NCBI GenBank assembly: GCA_029776465.1
Contig: JAKOTC010000258.1
Span: forward strand, 1 to 13,720
DNA length: 13,720 nt
Source: Bacillota bacterium
GTDB taxonomy: Bacteria > Bacillota > Clostridia > Oscillospirales > JAKOTC01
Direction of reading: 5' to 3'
Part shown: positions 1 through 7,342 of the stretch, piece by piece
Numbering within the stretch: the first letter of the stretch is position 1
How the letters are laid out: each line of letters starts with the position of its first letter
Made by a program: the position numbers and the translations under genes
The notes under the pieces: generated by a model
The model's input: the letters and a program-made list of their open reading frames with translations, nothing else
Told to the model about the DNA's origin: nothing
Databases searched by the model: none

Positions 1-1219
1 AAAGGTTGCGGATCAGCTGGGAGATGGAGGGTGTTTTGATGTTGATTTTTTGGATGTATTCCTCGGCGGCGGCGGACACCTTTTTGGAATTGACCACGCC
101 CCAGCTTGAAAAGCGGTTCAGGTCGGTTAGAACGATGTTGTCCGCCACGGAGAGCCCGGTGGCAAGGCCGAAGCGCTTCCGGTCCTCGGAGAGATAGCCG
201 ATTCCGTGATGCACGGCATCGCTGGGGGAGTGAATCCGAACGGCTTTGCCGTTTTTCTTAATGGTGCCCCCGGTCATGGGGTCGGCGCCGAAGATCAGGC
301 GGGCCACCTCGGTGCGCCCCGCCCCCATCAGCCCGGCAAACCCGAGAATCTCGCCCCGGCGAAGCTGGAAGGAAACCCCCTTCACATCGGGGGAGGTGAG
401 GTTTTCCACCTCCAGCACCACTTCGGCGTCGGCGGGAACCATGCTGACGGTTTTGGGCTCCTCGTAAATGGTTCGGCCCACCATGGCGCTGATGATTTCG
501 TCCAGGGTGGTTTCGGCCGTGATGAGGGTTTTGATGTACTCCCCGTCCCGCAGGATGGTGATCCGGTCGGTGATGTCCATGATCTCGTCCATCCGGTGGG
601 AGATATAAATCATGGACACGCCCTTTTCCTTCAGGTCGCGCATGGTTTTGAAGAGCTCCTTGACTTCCGCCTCGGTCAGGGCGGCGGAGGGTTCGTCTAA
701 CACCAGAACCTTGGAGTCATAGGAGAGGGCCTTGGTGATCTCCACCATCTGCTGCTTGCCCACCGTCAGGCTGCCCACCTTATCGGTGGGGCGGATGCTG
801 AGCTTGAGGTGGTCGAAAAGTTCCTGGGTTTTTCGGTTGATCTCCCCGTCGTTTAACAGGAATCCCTTGGACTCCCGTCCGATGAAAACATTCTGGGCGG
901 CGGTGAGATGGTTCATCAGGTTCAGTTCCTGATGGACGATGGAGATGCCGGCCTCCTGGGCCCCCTTGGGGTTTTTGAAGGCTACCGGTTTCCCGTTGTA
1001 GAGAATCTCCCCCTTGTCGGCGGTGTAAATGCCGGTCAACACCTTCATCAGGGTGGATTTGCCTGCGCCGTTTTCGCCCACCAGCGCGTGGATTTCGCCC
1101 TTTCTCAGCTCGAACTGGCAGTTTTTCAGCGCGTGAACGCCCTGAAACCGCTTGTCGATATCCTTCATCTGCAATATCACTGGCCTGTCTTTATATTCAT
1201 GATGGGATGCAGTATTCAT
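1..1219 (-). CDS. Sugar ABC transporter ATP-binding protein, RbsA/MglA/XylG family (partial, C-terminus off left edge)
   Basis: Cytoplasmic ATPase that powers import of a monosaccharide through an RbsC/MglC-type permease. The reverse-strand frame is open from ATG 1219 to the window edge, giving 406 residues of a family usually near 500. The first nucleotide-binding domain has Walker A GENGAGKS (residues 48-55), Q-loop HQELN, signature LTVGKQQ, Walker B VLVLDEPS and H-loop YISHR. The second domain has the degenerate Walker A GLMGAGRTE and the GYLSEDRK motif typical of this tandem-domain family. The ATG is preceded by GAGGTGATGA at good spacing. It is the first gene of a leftward operon; no binding-protein gene precedes it, so permease and any binding protein should lie to the left. 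It is divergent from the sensor operon, which probably controls it. Family assignment is firm; the sugar is unknown. Confidence 0.96.
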   Translation of the reverse strand, partial: MNTASHHEYKDRPVILQMKDIDKRFQGVHALKNCQFELRKGEIHALVGENGAGKSTLMKVLTGIYTADKGEILYNGKPVAFKNPKGAQEAGISIVHQELNLMNHLTAAQNVFIGRESKGFLLNDGEINRKTQELFDHLKLSIRPTDKVGSLTVGKQQMVEITKALSYDSKVLVLDEPSAALTEAEVKELFKTMRDLKEKGVSMIYISHRMDEIMDITDRITILRDGEYIKTLITAETTLDEIISAMVGRTIYEEPKTVSMVPADAEVVLEVENLTSPDVKGVSFQLRRGEILGFAGLMGAGRTEVARLIFGADPMTGGTIKKNGKAVRIHSPSDAVHHGIGYLSEDRKRFGLATGLSVADNIVLTDLNRFSSWGVVNSKKVSAAAEEYIQKINIKTPSISQLIRNL

Positions 1220-1286
1220 GATTCATCACCTCGCATATTCTGATGCAGCTGTGCACCACAGAAACCTTGTCGGACTTGGTGGAATC

Positions 1287-1315
1287 ATTATACCGTTTTT
1301 GTTATGCAAAAACCA
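1287..1315 (-). promoter_or_regulatory. Candidate promoter of the sugar ABC operon
   Basis: On the reverse strand a perfect TATAAT (1292 to 1287) lies about 68 bases upstream of the ABC ATPase start. The hexamer at -35 distance (1315 to 1310) is TGGTTT, a poor match to TTGACA. A good -10 with a poor -35 fits an activator-dependent promoter, as expected if the neighbouring response regulator drives it. An inverted repeat (GTTTTTG at 1295-1301, CAAAAAC at 1307-1313) overlaps the -35 region. The motif is visible; its activity is inferred. Confidence 0.5.
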
Positions 1316-1379
1316 TAGATAATCTTCCACAGAATGTTTGAGTTTTTACACAATGAACACGAAAATCAAAGGTAAAAAC
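1295..1379. repeat. Paired GTTTTT(G/A) inverted repeats in the divergent intergenic region
   Basis: Two inverted repeats share a GTTTTT core. The first is GTTTTTG (1295-1301) against CAAAAAC (1307-1313) with a 5-base gap. The second is GTTTTTAC (1342-1349) against GTAAAAAC (1372-1379) with a 22-base gap. A further TTTTTAC occurs at 1415-1421. They sit between two divergent start regions, where operators of the sensor system are expected. The region is AT-rich, so chance A/T tracts are possible; binding is inferred only. Confidence 0.4.
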
Positions 1380-1444
1380 AGCAATTTCCTATAAACTCTC
1401 CTAATTCTTTCAAATTTTTACTGGATTCTAAAGGAAGATTCGTT

Positions 1445-1450
1445 TATAAT
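1445..1450 (+). promoter_or_regulatory. Candidate -10 box of the sensor operon promoter
   Basis: A perfect TATAAT at 1445-1450 faces the response regulator gene. No good TTGACA-like hexamer lies 16-18 bases upstream (TGGATT-like sequence near 1422-1427), so the promoter is weak or activator-dependent. If used, it would give a 5' leader of roughly 210 bases that includes the TTGCG repeats and the GC-rich fold-back at 1556-1613. Confidence 0.4.
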
Positions 1451-1532
1451 AGAATCAGCAAAATGATGGATATTATAGTGAGATATTTGGCAAAAACAAA
1501 TCCCTTCCCACGATTTCCCGATTTCATGGGAT

Positions 1533-1555
1533 TTGCGCTTCTTGCGGCGTTTGCG
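1533..1555 (+). repeat. Three TTGCG repeats at exact 9-bp spacing
   Basis: TTGCG occurs at 1533-1537, 1542-1546 and 1551-1555, that is three copies with a 9-base period. The first and third extend to TTTGCGCT (1532-1539 and 1550-1557). They lie between the candidate -10 box and the response regulator start. Short phased direct repeats are typical regulator sites, but the function here is unknown. Confidence 0.4.
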
Positions 1556-1613
1556 CTGCCCTCCCCGCCCCGAAGTCCGATTGGTCGGACCCGGGCTTGC
1601 CGGGGAGGGGCAG
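1556..1613 (+). promoter_or_regulatory. GC-rich nested hairpin in the response regulator leader
   Basis: The outer arm at 1556-1567 (CTGCCCTCCCCG) pairs with 1601-1613 apart from one bulged G. Inside is a perfect 6-bp stem, GTCCGA at 1575-1580 and TCGGAC at 1585-1590, with loop TTGG. No U-tract follows, so it is not an ordinary intrinsic terminator. If transcribed it would be a strong structure about 58 bases before the start codon, possibly affecting RNA stability or translation. Confidence 0.45.
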
Positions 1614-1659
1614 GCAGGGCCTGATTGCAGATGAACAATACATGAAAACAGTTTCGACA

Positions 1660-1665
1660 GGAGGG
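1660..1665 (+). promoter_or_regulatory. Ribosome binding site that fixes the response regulator start
   Basis: GGAGGG at 1660-1665 lies 5 bases before ATG 1671. An in-frame GTG at 1665 overlaps this site, so it cannot be the start; the ATG at 1671 is used. Confidence 0.8.
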
Positions 1666-1670
1666 TGCAC

Positions 1671-3251
1671 ATGCTGTACAAGGTTCTGCTGGCAGAGGAC
1701 GAGCCGGAGGTGCTGAGCGCCATCATCCGGACCATCCGCTGGGAGGAGCACGGATTTGAAAGGCCGCTGGCCTGCGGGGATGGCCAGGAGGCCATCGAGG
1801 CCCTGAAAAACGGGTTTGTCCCCCATCTGATCATCACCGATATCTGTATGCCCATCGCCGACGGGTTTGATCTGATCCGCTTCGCCAACAACAAGACCCC
1901 CGGCGCGGTTGTGGTGATCATCAGCGGGTATGACGATTTCAAATACGCTCAGACCGCCCTCAAGCTGTCGGTCACCGATTATCTCCTCAAGCCCGTTACC
2001 CCCGGGCAGATCTATGAGATGCTGGACAAGATGAAGGCCAAGCTGGATCAGCTGCAGTCCCGGTCCAGCGGGGACTCGGAGAAAATCGTGATCAGCCATT
2101 TCCTAAACCGGCTGGTCAGCCGGCGGATGGACGAGAACCTGATCCGGGAAAACTGCGAGCTGTATCATATCCGGTTCAGGGGCAGTTGCCACCAGGTGGC
2201 GCTGCTGGATGTGGACCTGCCCGGCAGCAGCGAGGATCAAAACCTGGAGCTGATGCGCTTTGCCCTTTTCAATATCACCGAAGAGCTGACGGCCGGCATG
2301 AAGGGCGTGGTGGTTTTCCAATCCCAAAGCGGCATCACCCATCTGATTTTCAGCGGCGAGGCCCCGGAGGAGTTGGAGACCCGTATCCGGGAGTGCTTCG
2401 AGCTGCTTTTAAAATCCATGGTTCAGCACATGGGCCTGACCATATCGGGCGGGGCGGGAGAGTGGATGTCCGAGCCCTCCGCCCTTCACATCTCCTGCCG
2501 GCAGGGGGGAGAGGCCCTGGCGTGGCGGTTCTTCAAGGGCACCGGCAGTCTGACCTTCAGCCGGGAGCTGGCCTTTGAAACCCTGGAGAACTTTGATTAC
2601 GGGGAGGCGGAGGCCCGGATACTCTCGGCGGTTCGGGCGGCGGACCGCCCCGAGGCCTACAGGGCCGTGGACCATTTCCTCTCCAAGCTGCGGGAGAACC
2701 GCATCGGGCTGAGAAACAGCATCCGCTTTACCAAGCGGATTTTGGCCGCCCTGAACACCCTTGCCCGCCAGCTGCTGGCGCGGCCCTCTGTCGAGCTGCA
2801 GCGATCTGCCGACGCCATCGGATTCAACAGCGTTCTCACCCTGGATCAGCTGGGCGGCTCCCTGCACCTGTTCTGCGATCAGCTTTTCGATCTTTTGAAA
2901 AATATCCAGACCGATACCGCCACCGCCATGGTCCACAAGGCGGAGGAGTATATCCGGGAGCATTTCGCCGACCCCAACATCTCCCTCAACACGGTGGTGG
3001 AGCATCTCTCGGTCAGCACCAGCTATTTCAGCAGCACCTTTAAGGCCAAAACCGGCATGACCTTTCTGGAGTATCTCACCCATCTGCGGATTGAGAAGGC
3101 CAAGCAGATCCTCGTCCTCACCGACCGGCGGACCTATGAGGTGGCGGAGGATGTGGGCTACTCCGATCCCCAGTATTTCAGCGTGGCCTTCAAACGGGTC
3201 ACCGACCAGACCCCCCGGGAGTTCCGGGAGAACAGCCGGAAACAGAAATAA
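1671..3251 (+). CDS. AraC-type response regulator (YesN family)
   Basis: DNA-binding response regulator of 526 residues, the cytoplasmic output of a sugar-sensing two-component system. The receiver domain (residues 1-120) has acidic pocket E9/D10, phospho-acceptor D57 in ITDICMP, S85 and K107 in the LLKPV motif. A long middle region (about 125-415) has no motif I recognise, as is usual in YesN-type regulators. An AraC/XylS double helix-turn-helix occupies about 420-520, including a KAKTGMTFLEYL segment and the VAEDVGYSDPQYFSVAFK segment. It is followed 38 bases later by the kinase gene in the same direction. By analogy with XylFII-LytS-YesN and AraPST it probably activates the divergent sugar ABC operon. 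The start is set by GGAGGG at 1660-1665. Confidence 0.95.
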   Translation: MLYKVLLAEDEPEVLSAIIRTIRWEEHGFERPLACGDGQEAIEALKNGFVPHLIITDICMPIADGFDLIRFANNKTPGAVVVIISGYDDFKYAQTALKLSVTDYLLKPVTPGQIYEMLDKMKAKLDQLQSRSSGDSEKIVISHFLNRLVSRRMDENLIRENCELYHIRFRGSCHQVALLDVDLPGSSEDQNLELMRFALFNITEELTAGMKGVVVFQSQSGITHLIFSGEAPEELETRIRECFELLLKSMVQHMGLTISGGAGEWMSEPSALHISCRQGGEALAWRFFKGTGSLTFSRELAFETLENFDYGEAEARILSAVRAADRPEAYRAVDHFLSKLRENRIGLRNSIRFTKRILAALNTLARQLLARPSVELQRSADAIGFNSVLTLDQLGGSLHLFCDQLFDLLKNIQTDTATAMVHKAEEYIREHFADPNISLNTVVEHLSVSTSYFSSTFKAKTGMTFLEYLTHLRIEKAKQILVLTDRRTYEVAEDVGYSDPQYFSVAFKRVTDQTPREFRENSRKQK

Positions 3252-3289
3252 AGCGGCCGATCCGATGACGCAAAGGGGAGGATGCAAAC

Positions 3290-5123
3290 GTGAAGAAACC
3301 GGTCCAATGGCTTAAGCGATTATTCAATTTCGACAGCATCAAGGGCGGCCTGATCTATTCCTTCACCCTGCTGATCGCCACCGTGATCCTGCTGTCCTCT
3401 CTGATGTCCTATCAATATATTGTCTATTATTATCAGAAGGTCTCCACTTCCTACGCCATCCAGCTTCTCCAAACGGTGAACGCCAATATCGATGTGTACA
3501 TCTCCAGCATCAAGAGCATGGCCCAGCTGGTGGTGCGAAACACCGACGTGAACAGCCTGATGTCCCTGTACCAAATCCCGGGCGAGCTGACTCCTTTCCA
3601 AAAGGAGCGGGAGGCCCGTTTAAAGGCCAACGTGGCCGACCTGCTGACTACCATGGTCAACACCCAGAAAAACGTGACCAATGTGGCCATCCTTTCCGCC
3701 GGGGGGGCAGGTGATCTTCGGGGACCCCGATAAAAAGGTCAACGAAAACGCCGATTACCAAAGCAGCGACTGGTATCAGAAAGCCCTTTCCTATACCGCC
3801 GACATCATCGTCTCCCCCTCCCATGTGCAGAATCTGGTCAAGGACGAGTATCCCTGGGTGATCTCGGTCTCCAAGGCCATTGTGGACCGGGAGACGGGGG
3901 AGGTCACCGGCGTGCTGGTGATCGACCTGAATTATAAGGCCATCGAGAGCATCTGCGAGAAGGTGCAGCTGGGGCAGAGCGGCTATATCTATCTGGTGGA
4001 TTCGGACGCCAACCTCATCTACCACCCCCAGCAGCAGTTGATCTACACCGGGCTGAAAACCGAAAACACCGCCGACATCCTGAAAATGCCCGATACCCAG
4101 TCCTATTTTATTGACAACCAAAGTAAAAAAATCTACACCCGCAATTTCTCCCTTCTCACCGGCTGGAGCGTGGTGGGGGTGTTGAATGCCAACGAGCTGG
4201 CCGACCAGAAAAGCCTGATCAATTTCGTGGTGCTGGTCGCCCTGGCTTCCATCCTGCTGGCCAGCTTCCTGGCCATCATGATCTCAACGGTTATGACCCG
4301 CCCCATCAAGCAGCTGGAGAACACCATGCACGAGGTGGAGAAGGGCAATTTCAACGTCCGGTCGGACATCCGGTTGAATAATGAAATCGGTCACCTCTCC
4401 AACACCTTCAACGTGATGGTCTCCGACATTCAGAAGCTGATGGAGCAGACCATCCGGGACGAGGAGGAGAAGCGGAAGAGCGAAATCAAAGCCCTTCAGG
4501 CCCAGATCAACCCCCACTTCCTCTATAACACCCTGGACACCATCATCTGGATGTCGGCCAGCGGCAAAAACGACGAGGTGGTGGAGGTGACCTCGGCCCT
4601 GGCCAAGCTCTTCCGAACCAGCATCAGCACCGGGGAGATGCTGGTGACGCTGGCGGTGGAGATCGAGAACATCAAAAGCTATCTGATTATCCAAAAGATG
4701 CGGTATAAAGACAAGCTTCGCTATCGGCTGGACATCCCCGATTCGCTGCTGAACTGCCGCCTGCCCAAGCTGATCTTGCAGCCCATCGTGGAGAACGCCA
4801 TCTATCACGGCATCAAGCTCAGCCCCACCGGCGGGGAGATTTTGATTCAGGGCAGCCTGCAGGGGGAAAACCTGTTGCTGAGCGTGAGCGACAACGGGGT
4901 GGGGATGACCGGTCAGCAGCTGGAGCGGCTCTTCGATCCCAAGGACAGCTCCCGGGGCATCGGCATCCACAACGTTCACAACCGGATCCAGCTCTTTTTC
5001 GGCAATCAATACGGGCTGTCCATCCAAAGCCGGGACGGGGAGGGCACCCGGGTGGACATTCTGCTGCCCAATCTGCCCATGCCGACCACGCCCAACGAGG
5101 AGGGAGAAAGCGAAAATGGCTAA
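3290..5123 (+). CDS. Sensor histidine kinase, YesM/LytS-like (frameshifted as sequenced)
   Basis: Membrane sensor kinase that phosphorylates the preceding response regulator. It starts at GTG 3290 with GGGGAGG eight bases upstream. The N-terminal frame runs to a stop at 3733; the rest is read in another frame from about 3707 to 5123. Removing one G from the seven-G run at 3701-3707 restores a continuous 610-residue protein. Order: transmembrane helix (about 20-45), a large extracellular sensor region that looks Cache-like (about 50-305), second transmembrane helix (about 311-333), HAMP domain, His_kinase phosphoacceptor H409 in NPHFLYNTL, then HATPase with N502 in QPIVENAIYHG, DNGVGM and a GIGIHNV glycine box. 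The stop overlaps the next start by 8 bases. The shift may be sequencing error, phase variation or inactivation. Confidence 0.9.
3701..3707 (+). other. Seven-G homopolymer causing the kinase frameshift
   Basis: Seven G residues follow GCC at 3698-3700. With seven, the frame ends at TAA 3731-3733; with six, it reads SAGGQVIFGDPDKK and continues to the conserved kinase core. The protein sequence on both sides is of normal kinase character, so one G is extra relative to a functional gene. Confidence 0.88.
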
Positions 5124-6105
5124 GCGGTATTATGTGCTGCTGCTCTGTTTCTTTCTGGTCTGCCTGACGGCCATCCTGCTGATCTTTACCCACCAGAACG
5201 CCCCCATCTCCTTTCAGCCGGTGGAGAAATACAATATCCGAATCATTTTAAAGTCCAGCGCCCCCACTCCCGCCTTCTGGCGGATTGTGGAGCAGGGGGT
5301 GGACGTGGCCTCCAAAGAGTTCGAGGTCAGCTGCCAGGTGACCGCCCCCAAGTCGGAAATCGACGTGGAGGGCCAGATCAAACTGGTGGAGGAGGCCATC
5401 GCTCAAAAGCCCGACGCCATCGTTCTGGCCGCGGCGGATTATGACCGCCTGGCGGGGGTATGCAAAAAGGCGGTGGAGCAGGGCATCCGCCTCATCACCG
5501 TGGACAGCGATGTCAACTATGACAAAAAAAGCTGCTTTGTGGGCATCGACAACTACGAGCTGGGCAAAAAGCTGGCCCAGCAGGTGGATCTTCTGATCGG
5601 CCCGGAGGAGCAGTTCGGGGTGATCGGCCATGTTTCCACCGTCTTTACCGCCATCGAGCGGCGGCAGGGGCTGCTGGACAATGTTCGAAACGCCGACCGG
5701 CGCCTGGCGGATATCCAATACTGCAACAGCTCGGAGGAGCTGGCCAAGCAGCAGACCATTGAGATGCTTCAAAAATACCCCTCCATCCGGTGCATGGTGG
5801 GGCTGAACGAGAGCTCGGCGGTGGGCATCTGCAAGGGGCTGACCGAACTGGGGCTGGCGGGAAAAATCAAGGTGGTCGCCTGCGACAGCTCCACCCAGCT
5901 GATTCAGTATATGGAAATGGGCACGGTGCAGGTTTTTGTGGTGCAAAACCCCTTTAATATGGGGTATGTCAGCGTCAAGCAGGCGGTGCGGATCCTGCAG
6001 GGCAAAAAAATTGACCCCGCCTTCGACACCGGCAGTGTGGTGGTCACCAGAGAAAACCTCTATACCCAGGAGAACCAAAAGCTTTTGTTCCCCTTTACCA
6101 ATTAA
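5116..6105 (+). CDS. Membrane-anchored periplasmic-type sugar-binding protein
   Basis: Protein of 329 residues of the Peripla_BP_4 (ribose/galactose-binding) fold. An uncleaved-looking transmembrane anchor spans about residues 5-25. No clear lipobox or signal peptidase site is visible. Family hallmarks include LITVDSDV, the GIDNYELGKKLAQQ segment, AIERRQGLLDN, the late VVACDSS strand and VVQNPFNMGYVSVKQA. Its ATG overlaps the kinase stop by 8 bases (ATGGCTAA), implying translational coupling. Placement in the kinase operon rather than with the transporter suggests a sensory role: it binds sugar outside the membrane and signals through the kinase's extracellular domain, as XylFII does with LytS. 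It could also deliver sugar to the transporter. The ligand is not predictable. Its stop overlaps the convergent lipoprotein stop by a few bases. Confidence 0.93.
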   Translation: MAKRYYVLLLCFFLVCLTAILLIFTHQNAPISFQPVEKYNIRIILKSSAPTPAFWRIVEQGVDVASKEFEVSCQVTAPKSEIDVEGQIKLVEEAIAQKPDAIVLAAADYDRLAGVCKKAVEQGIRLITVDSDVNYDKKSCFVGIDNYELGKKLAQQVDLLIGPEEQFGVIGHVSTVFTAIERRQGLLDNVRNADRRLADIQYCNSSEELAKQQTIEMLQKYPSIRCMVGLNESSAVGICKGLTELGLAGKIKVVACDSSTQLIQYMEMGTVQVFVVQNPFNMGYVSVKQAVRILQGKKIDPAFDTGSVVVTRENLYTQENQKLLFPFTN

Positions 6106-6716
6106 ACCTTTATCGGGAGGTTCCACTCCGTGTCCGCCACCCCAATGTTCGAATAATTCATGAGGGTGTTCTTTTTCAGCTGTTCCAGATCCAACACGCT
6201 GACGATTTGATCCTCTTTGACCTCAAACAGCCCATCTGGATTTGAAAGCGTGAAATAAAAATGACCCCTCGCCATCTTTGAAACCGTCCGGGGTGAAAAT
6301 TGGTGATAACGCCGGGAACGGCGGCATTGGTGCTTTCGTATGCGAATGTGCCGGGAAACCGGCCTTTCCCCTTGGTGATCTTGGCAAAAAACAGCCGGTG
6401 TCAATCTGATACCGGCTTTCGTCGCTGTATAAAATATTGTTGGCATCCAGGTATAGAACGGGGGAAGCGATGGAATCCCATGTTCTCTTAAAGGCAGTTC
6501 AATGACGGCATATCCCTCGGGGGCAGGGGGTGGCCTCCGCGGGAAGGCTCATATCTTCGGAGGCCATCGGCTCCGAGGTTACGGTATTGTCCGGGGCCGC
6601 ATTTTTCAGCAGTTCGCTTTCCTTGGCTCTATCCGGGGATATACGGCGGATTTCGTTTCAGCCCGGCAGCCGCAAAGCAAGCATGCGCATAAGATGCAGA
6701 GCAGGCGCTTTTTCAT
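6102..6716 (-). pseudogene. Small lipoprotein gene broken by six single-base indels
   Basis: The reverse strand encodes a lipoprotein start at ATG 6716 (MKKRLLCILCACLLCGC, lipobox LCGC, cleavage before C17) with AGGGGG and GAGG upstream. Coding sense then moves between frames six times. Expected changes are: add one A near 6651-6658, remove one C at 6526-6530, add one A near 6488-6489, add one T at 6386-6391, remove one T at 6296-6299 and remove one T at 6257-6261. They sum to zero and give one 204-residue frame ending at TAA 6104-6102, with recoverable stretches such as EATPAPEGYAVIEL, ASPVLYLDANNILYSDESR, GRFPGTFAYES, EGSFYFTLSNPDGLF and MNYSNIGVADTEWNLP. I do not recognise the family. It could be a secreted or cell-surface protein. 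Dense homopolymer indels without in-frame stops suggest sequencing error or very recent decay. Confidence 0.8.
6386..6417 (-). other. Terminator-like hairpin inside the broken lipoprotein gene
   Basis: On the reverse strand AGCCGGT (6417 to 6411) pairs perfectly with ACCGGCT (6399 to 6393) across an 11-base loop and is followed by G and six T residues (6391-6386). This resembles an intrinsic terminator for leftward transcription, although the same bases encode the conserved-looking YQIDTG segment. The T-run is also one of the indel sites. Coincidental structure is possible. Confidence 0.25.
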
Positions 6717-6757
6717 ATCCTCGCCCCCTAAAATCCCTGAGTTTCTTGGGCTTCTCT

Positions 6758-6785
6758 TTCACATTTTTCCCCTTCGTGGTATAAT
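6758..6785 (+). promoter_or_regulatory. Promoter of the HD-domain/NUDIX gene pair
   Basis: TTCACA (6758-6763, five of six matches to TTGACA) and TATAAT (6780-6785) are separated by 16 bases. The -10 is extended by TGG (6777-6779). Transcription would begin near 6792, leaving a short leader with GGAGGGG before ATG 6813. This is the best-looking vegetative promoter in the window. Confidence 0.75.
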
Positions 6786-6812
6786 GAAGAAAAATGCCGC
6801 CGGAGGGGTTTT

Positions 6813-7310
6813 ATGAACACCGTCGACCGTCTGATGTCCGCCATGATTGATTATTACAGCGGAGACCCCAAACGCATCCAGCATTTTATCAAGGTGCACA
6901 GCTTTGCCCGCCTGATCGGACTGGAGGAGGGGCTGGATGCCGAGACCCTTTTTACTCTGGAGTCCGCCGCCCTGGTCCACGATATCGGCATCCGGATCTG
7001 CGAGGAAAAATACGGCGGCAACACCGGAAAGCAGCAGGAGGCCGAGGGTCCCGCGCCGGCCAGAGAGATGCTGGAACAGCTGGGCTACCCTCCCCAAGTG
7101 ACCGACCGGGTTTGCTTTCTGGTGGGGCATCACCACACTTATTCCGGCATCGAGGGAGCAGACTATCAGATTCTGGTGGAGGCCGACTTTCTGGTCAACC
7201 TCTATGAGGATGGTCTGGGCAGAGCCGAAGCCGAGTCGGTTTTGAATCGGATATTTAAAACCCCCTCGGGCAGAAAGCTTTTAAAGACGATGTTTTTGAC
7301 CCCTGCCTGA
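6813..7310 (+). CDS. HD-domain phosphohydrolase-like protein
   Basis: Protein of 165 residues with a metal-dependent HD hydrolase signature: H29 in the IKVHSFARLIG helix, the H56-D57 doublet in ALVHDIGI, histidines 106-108 in LVGHHHTYSG and D125 in VEADFLVN. Small HD proteins of this length act on nucleotides or other phosphate esters; the substrate cannot be read from the sequence. The start has GGAGGGG at 6802-6808 and a strong promoter close upstream. The NUDIX gene follows after 32 bases in the same direction, so the two probably form a small operon with a housekeeping or sanitation role. No transmembrane segment or signal peptide is seen. Confidence 0.88.
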   Translation: MNTVDRLMSAMIDYYSGDPKRIQHFIKVHSFARLIGLEEGLDAETLFTLESAALVHDIGIRICEEKYGGNTGKQQEAEGPAPAREMLEQLGYPPQVTDRVCFLVGHHHTYSGIEGADYQILVEADFLVNLYEDGLGRAEAESVLNRIFKTPSGRKLLKTMFLTPA

Positions 7311-7342
7311 AAGAATAAATTATAAAGTCTGGAGCAATCATC

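Noticed and set aside
206..1243. Long forward-strand open frames across 206-1243
   Set aside because: They are antisense to the clearly conserved sugar ABC ATPase and their translations are low-complexity G/H/V-rich shadows.
2409..3287. 292-codon reverse frame over the response regulator
   Set aside because: It is a shadow of the GC-rich regulator gene; its translation has no recognisable domain, while the forward frame has receiver and AraC motifs.
6350..6363. GCCGG-GAAA-CCGGC hairpin as a terminator of the sensor operon
   Set aside because: The stem is only 5 bp and CTTTCCCC follows rather than a U-tract; it is probably coding coincidence in the lipoprotein gene.
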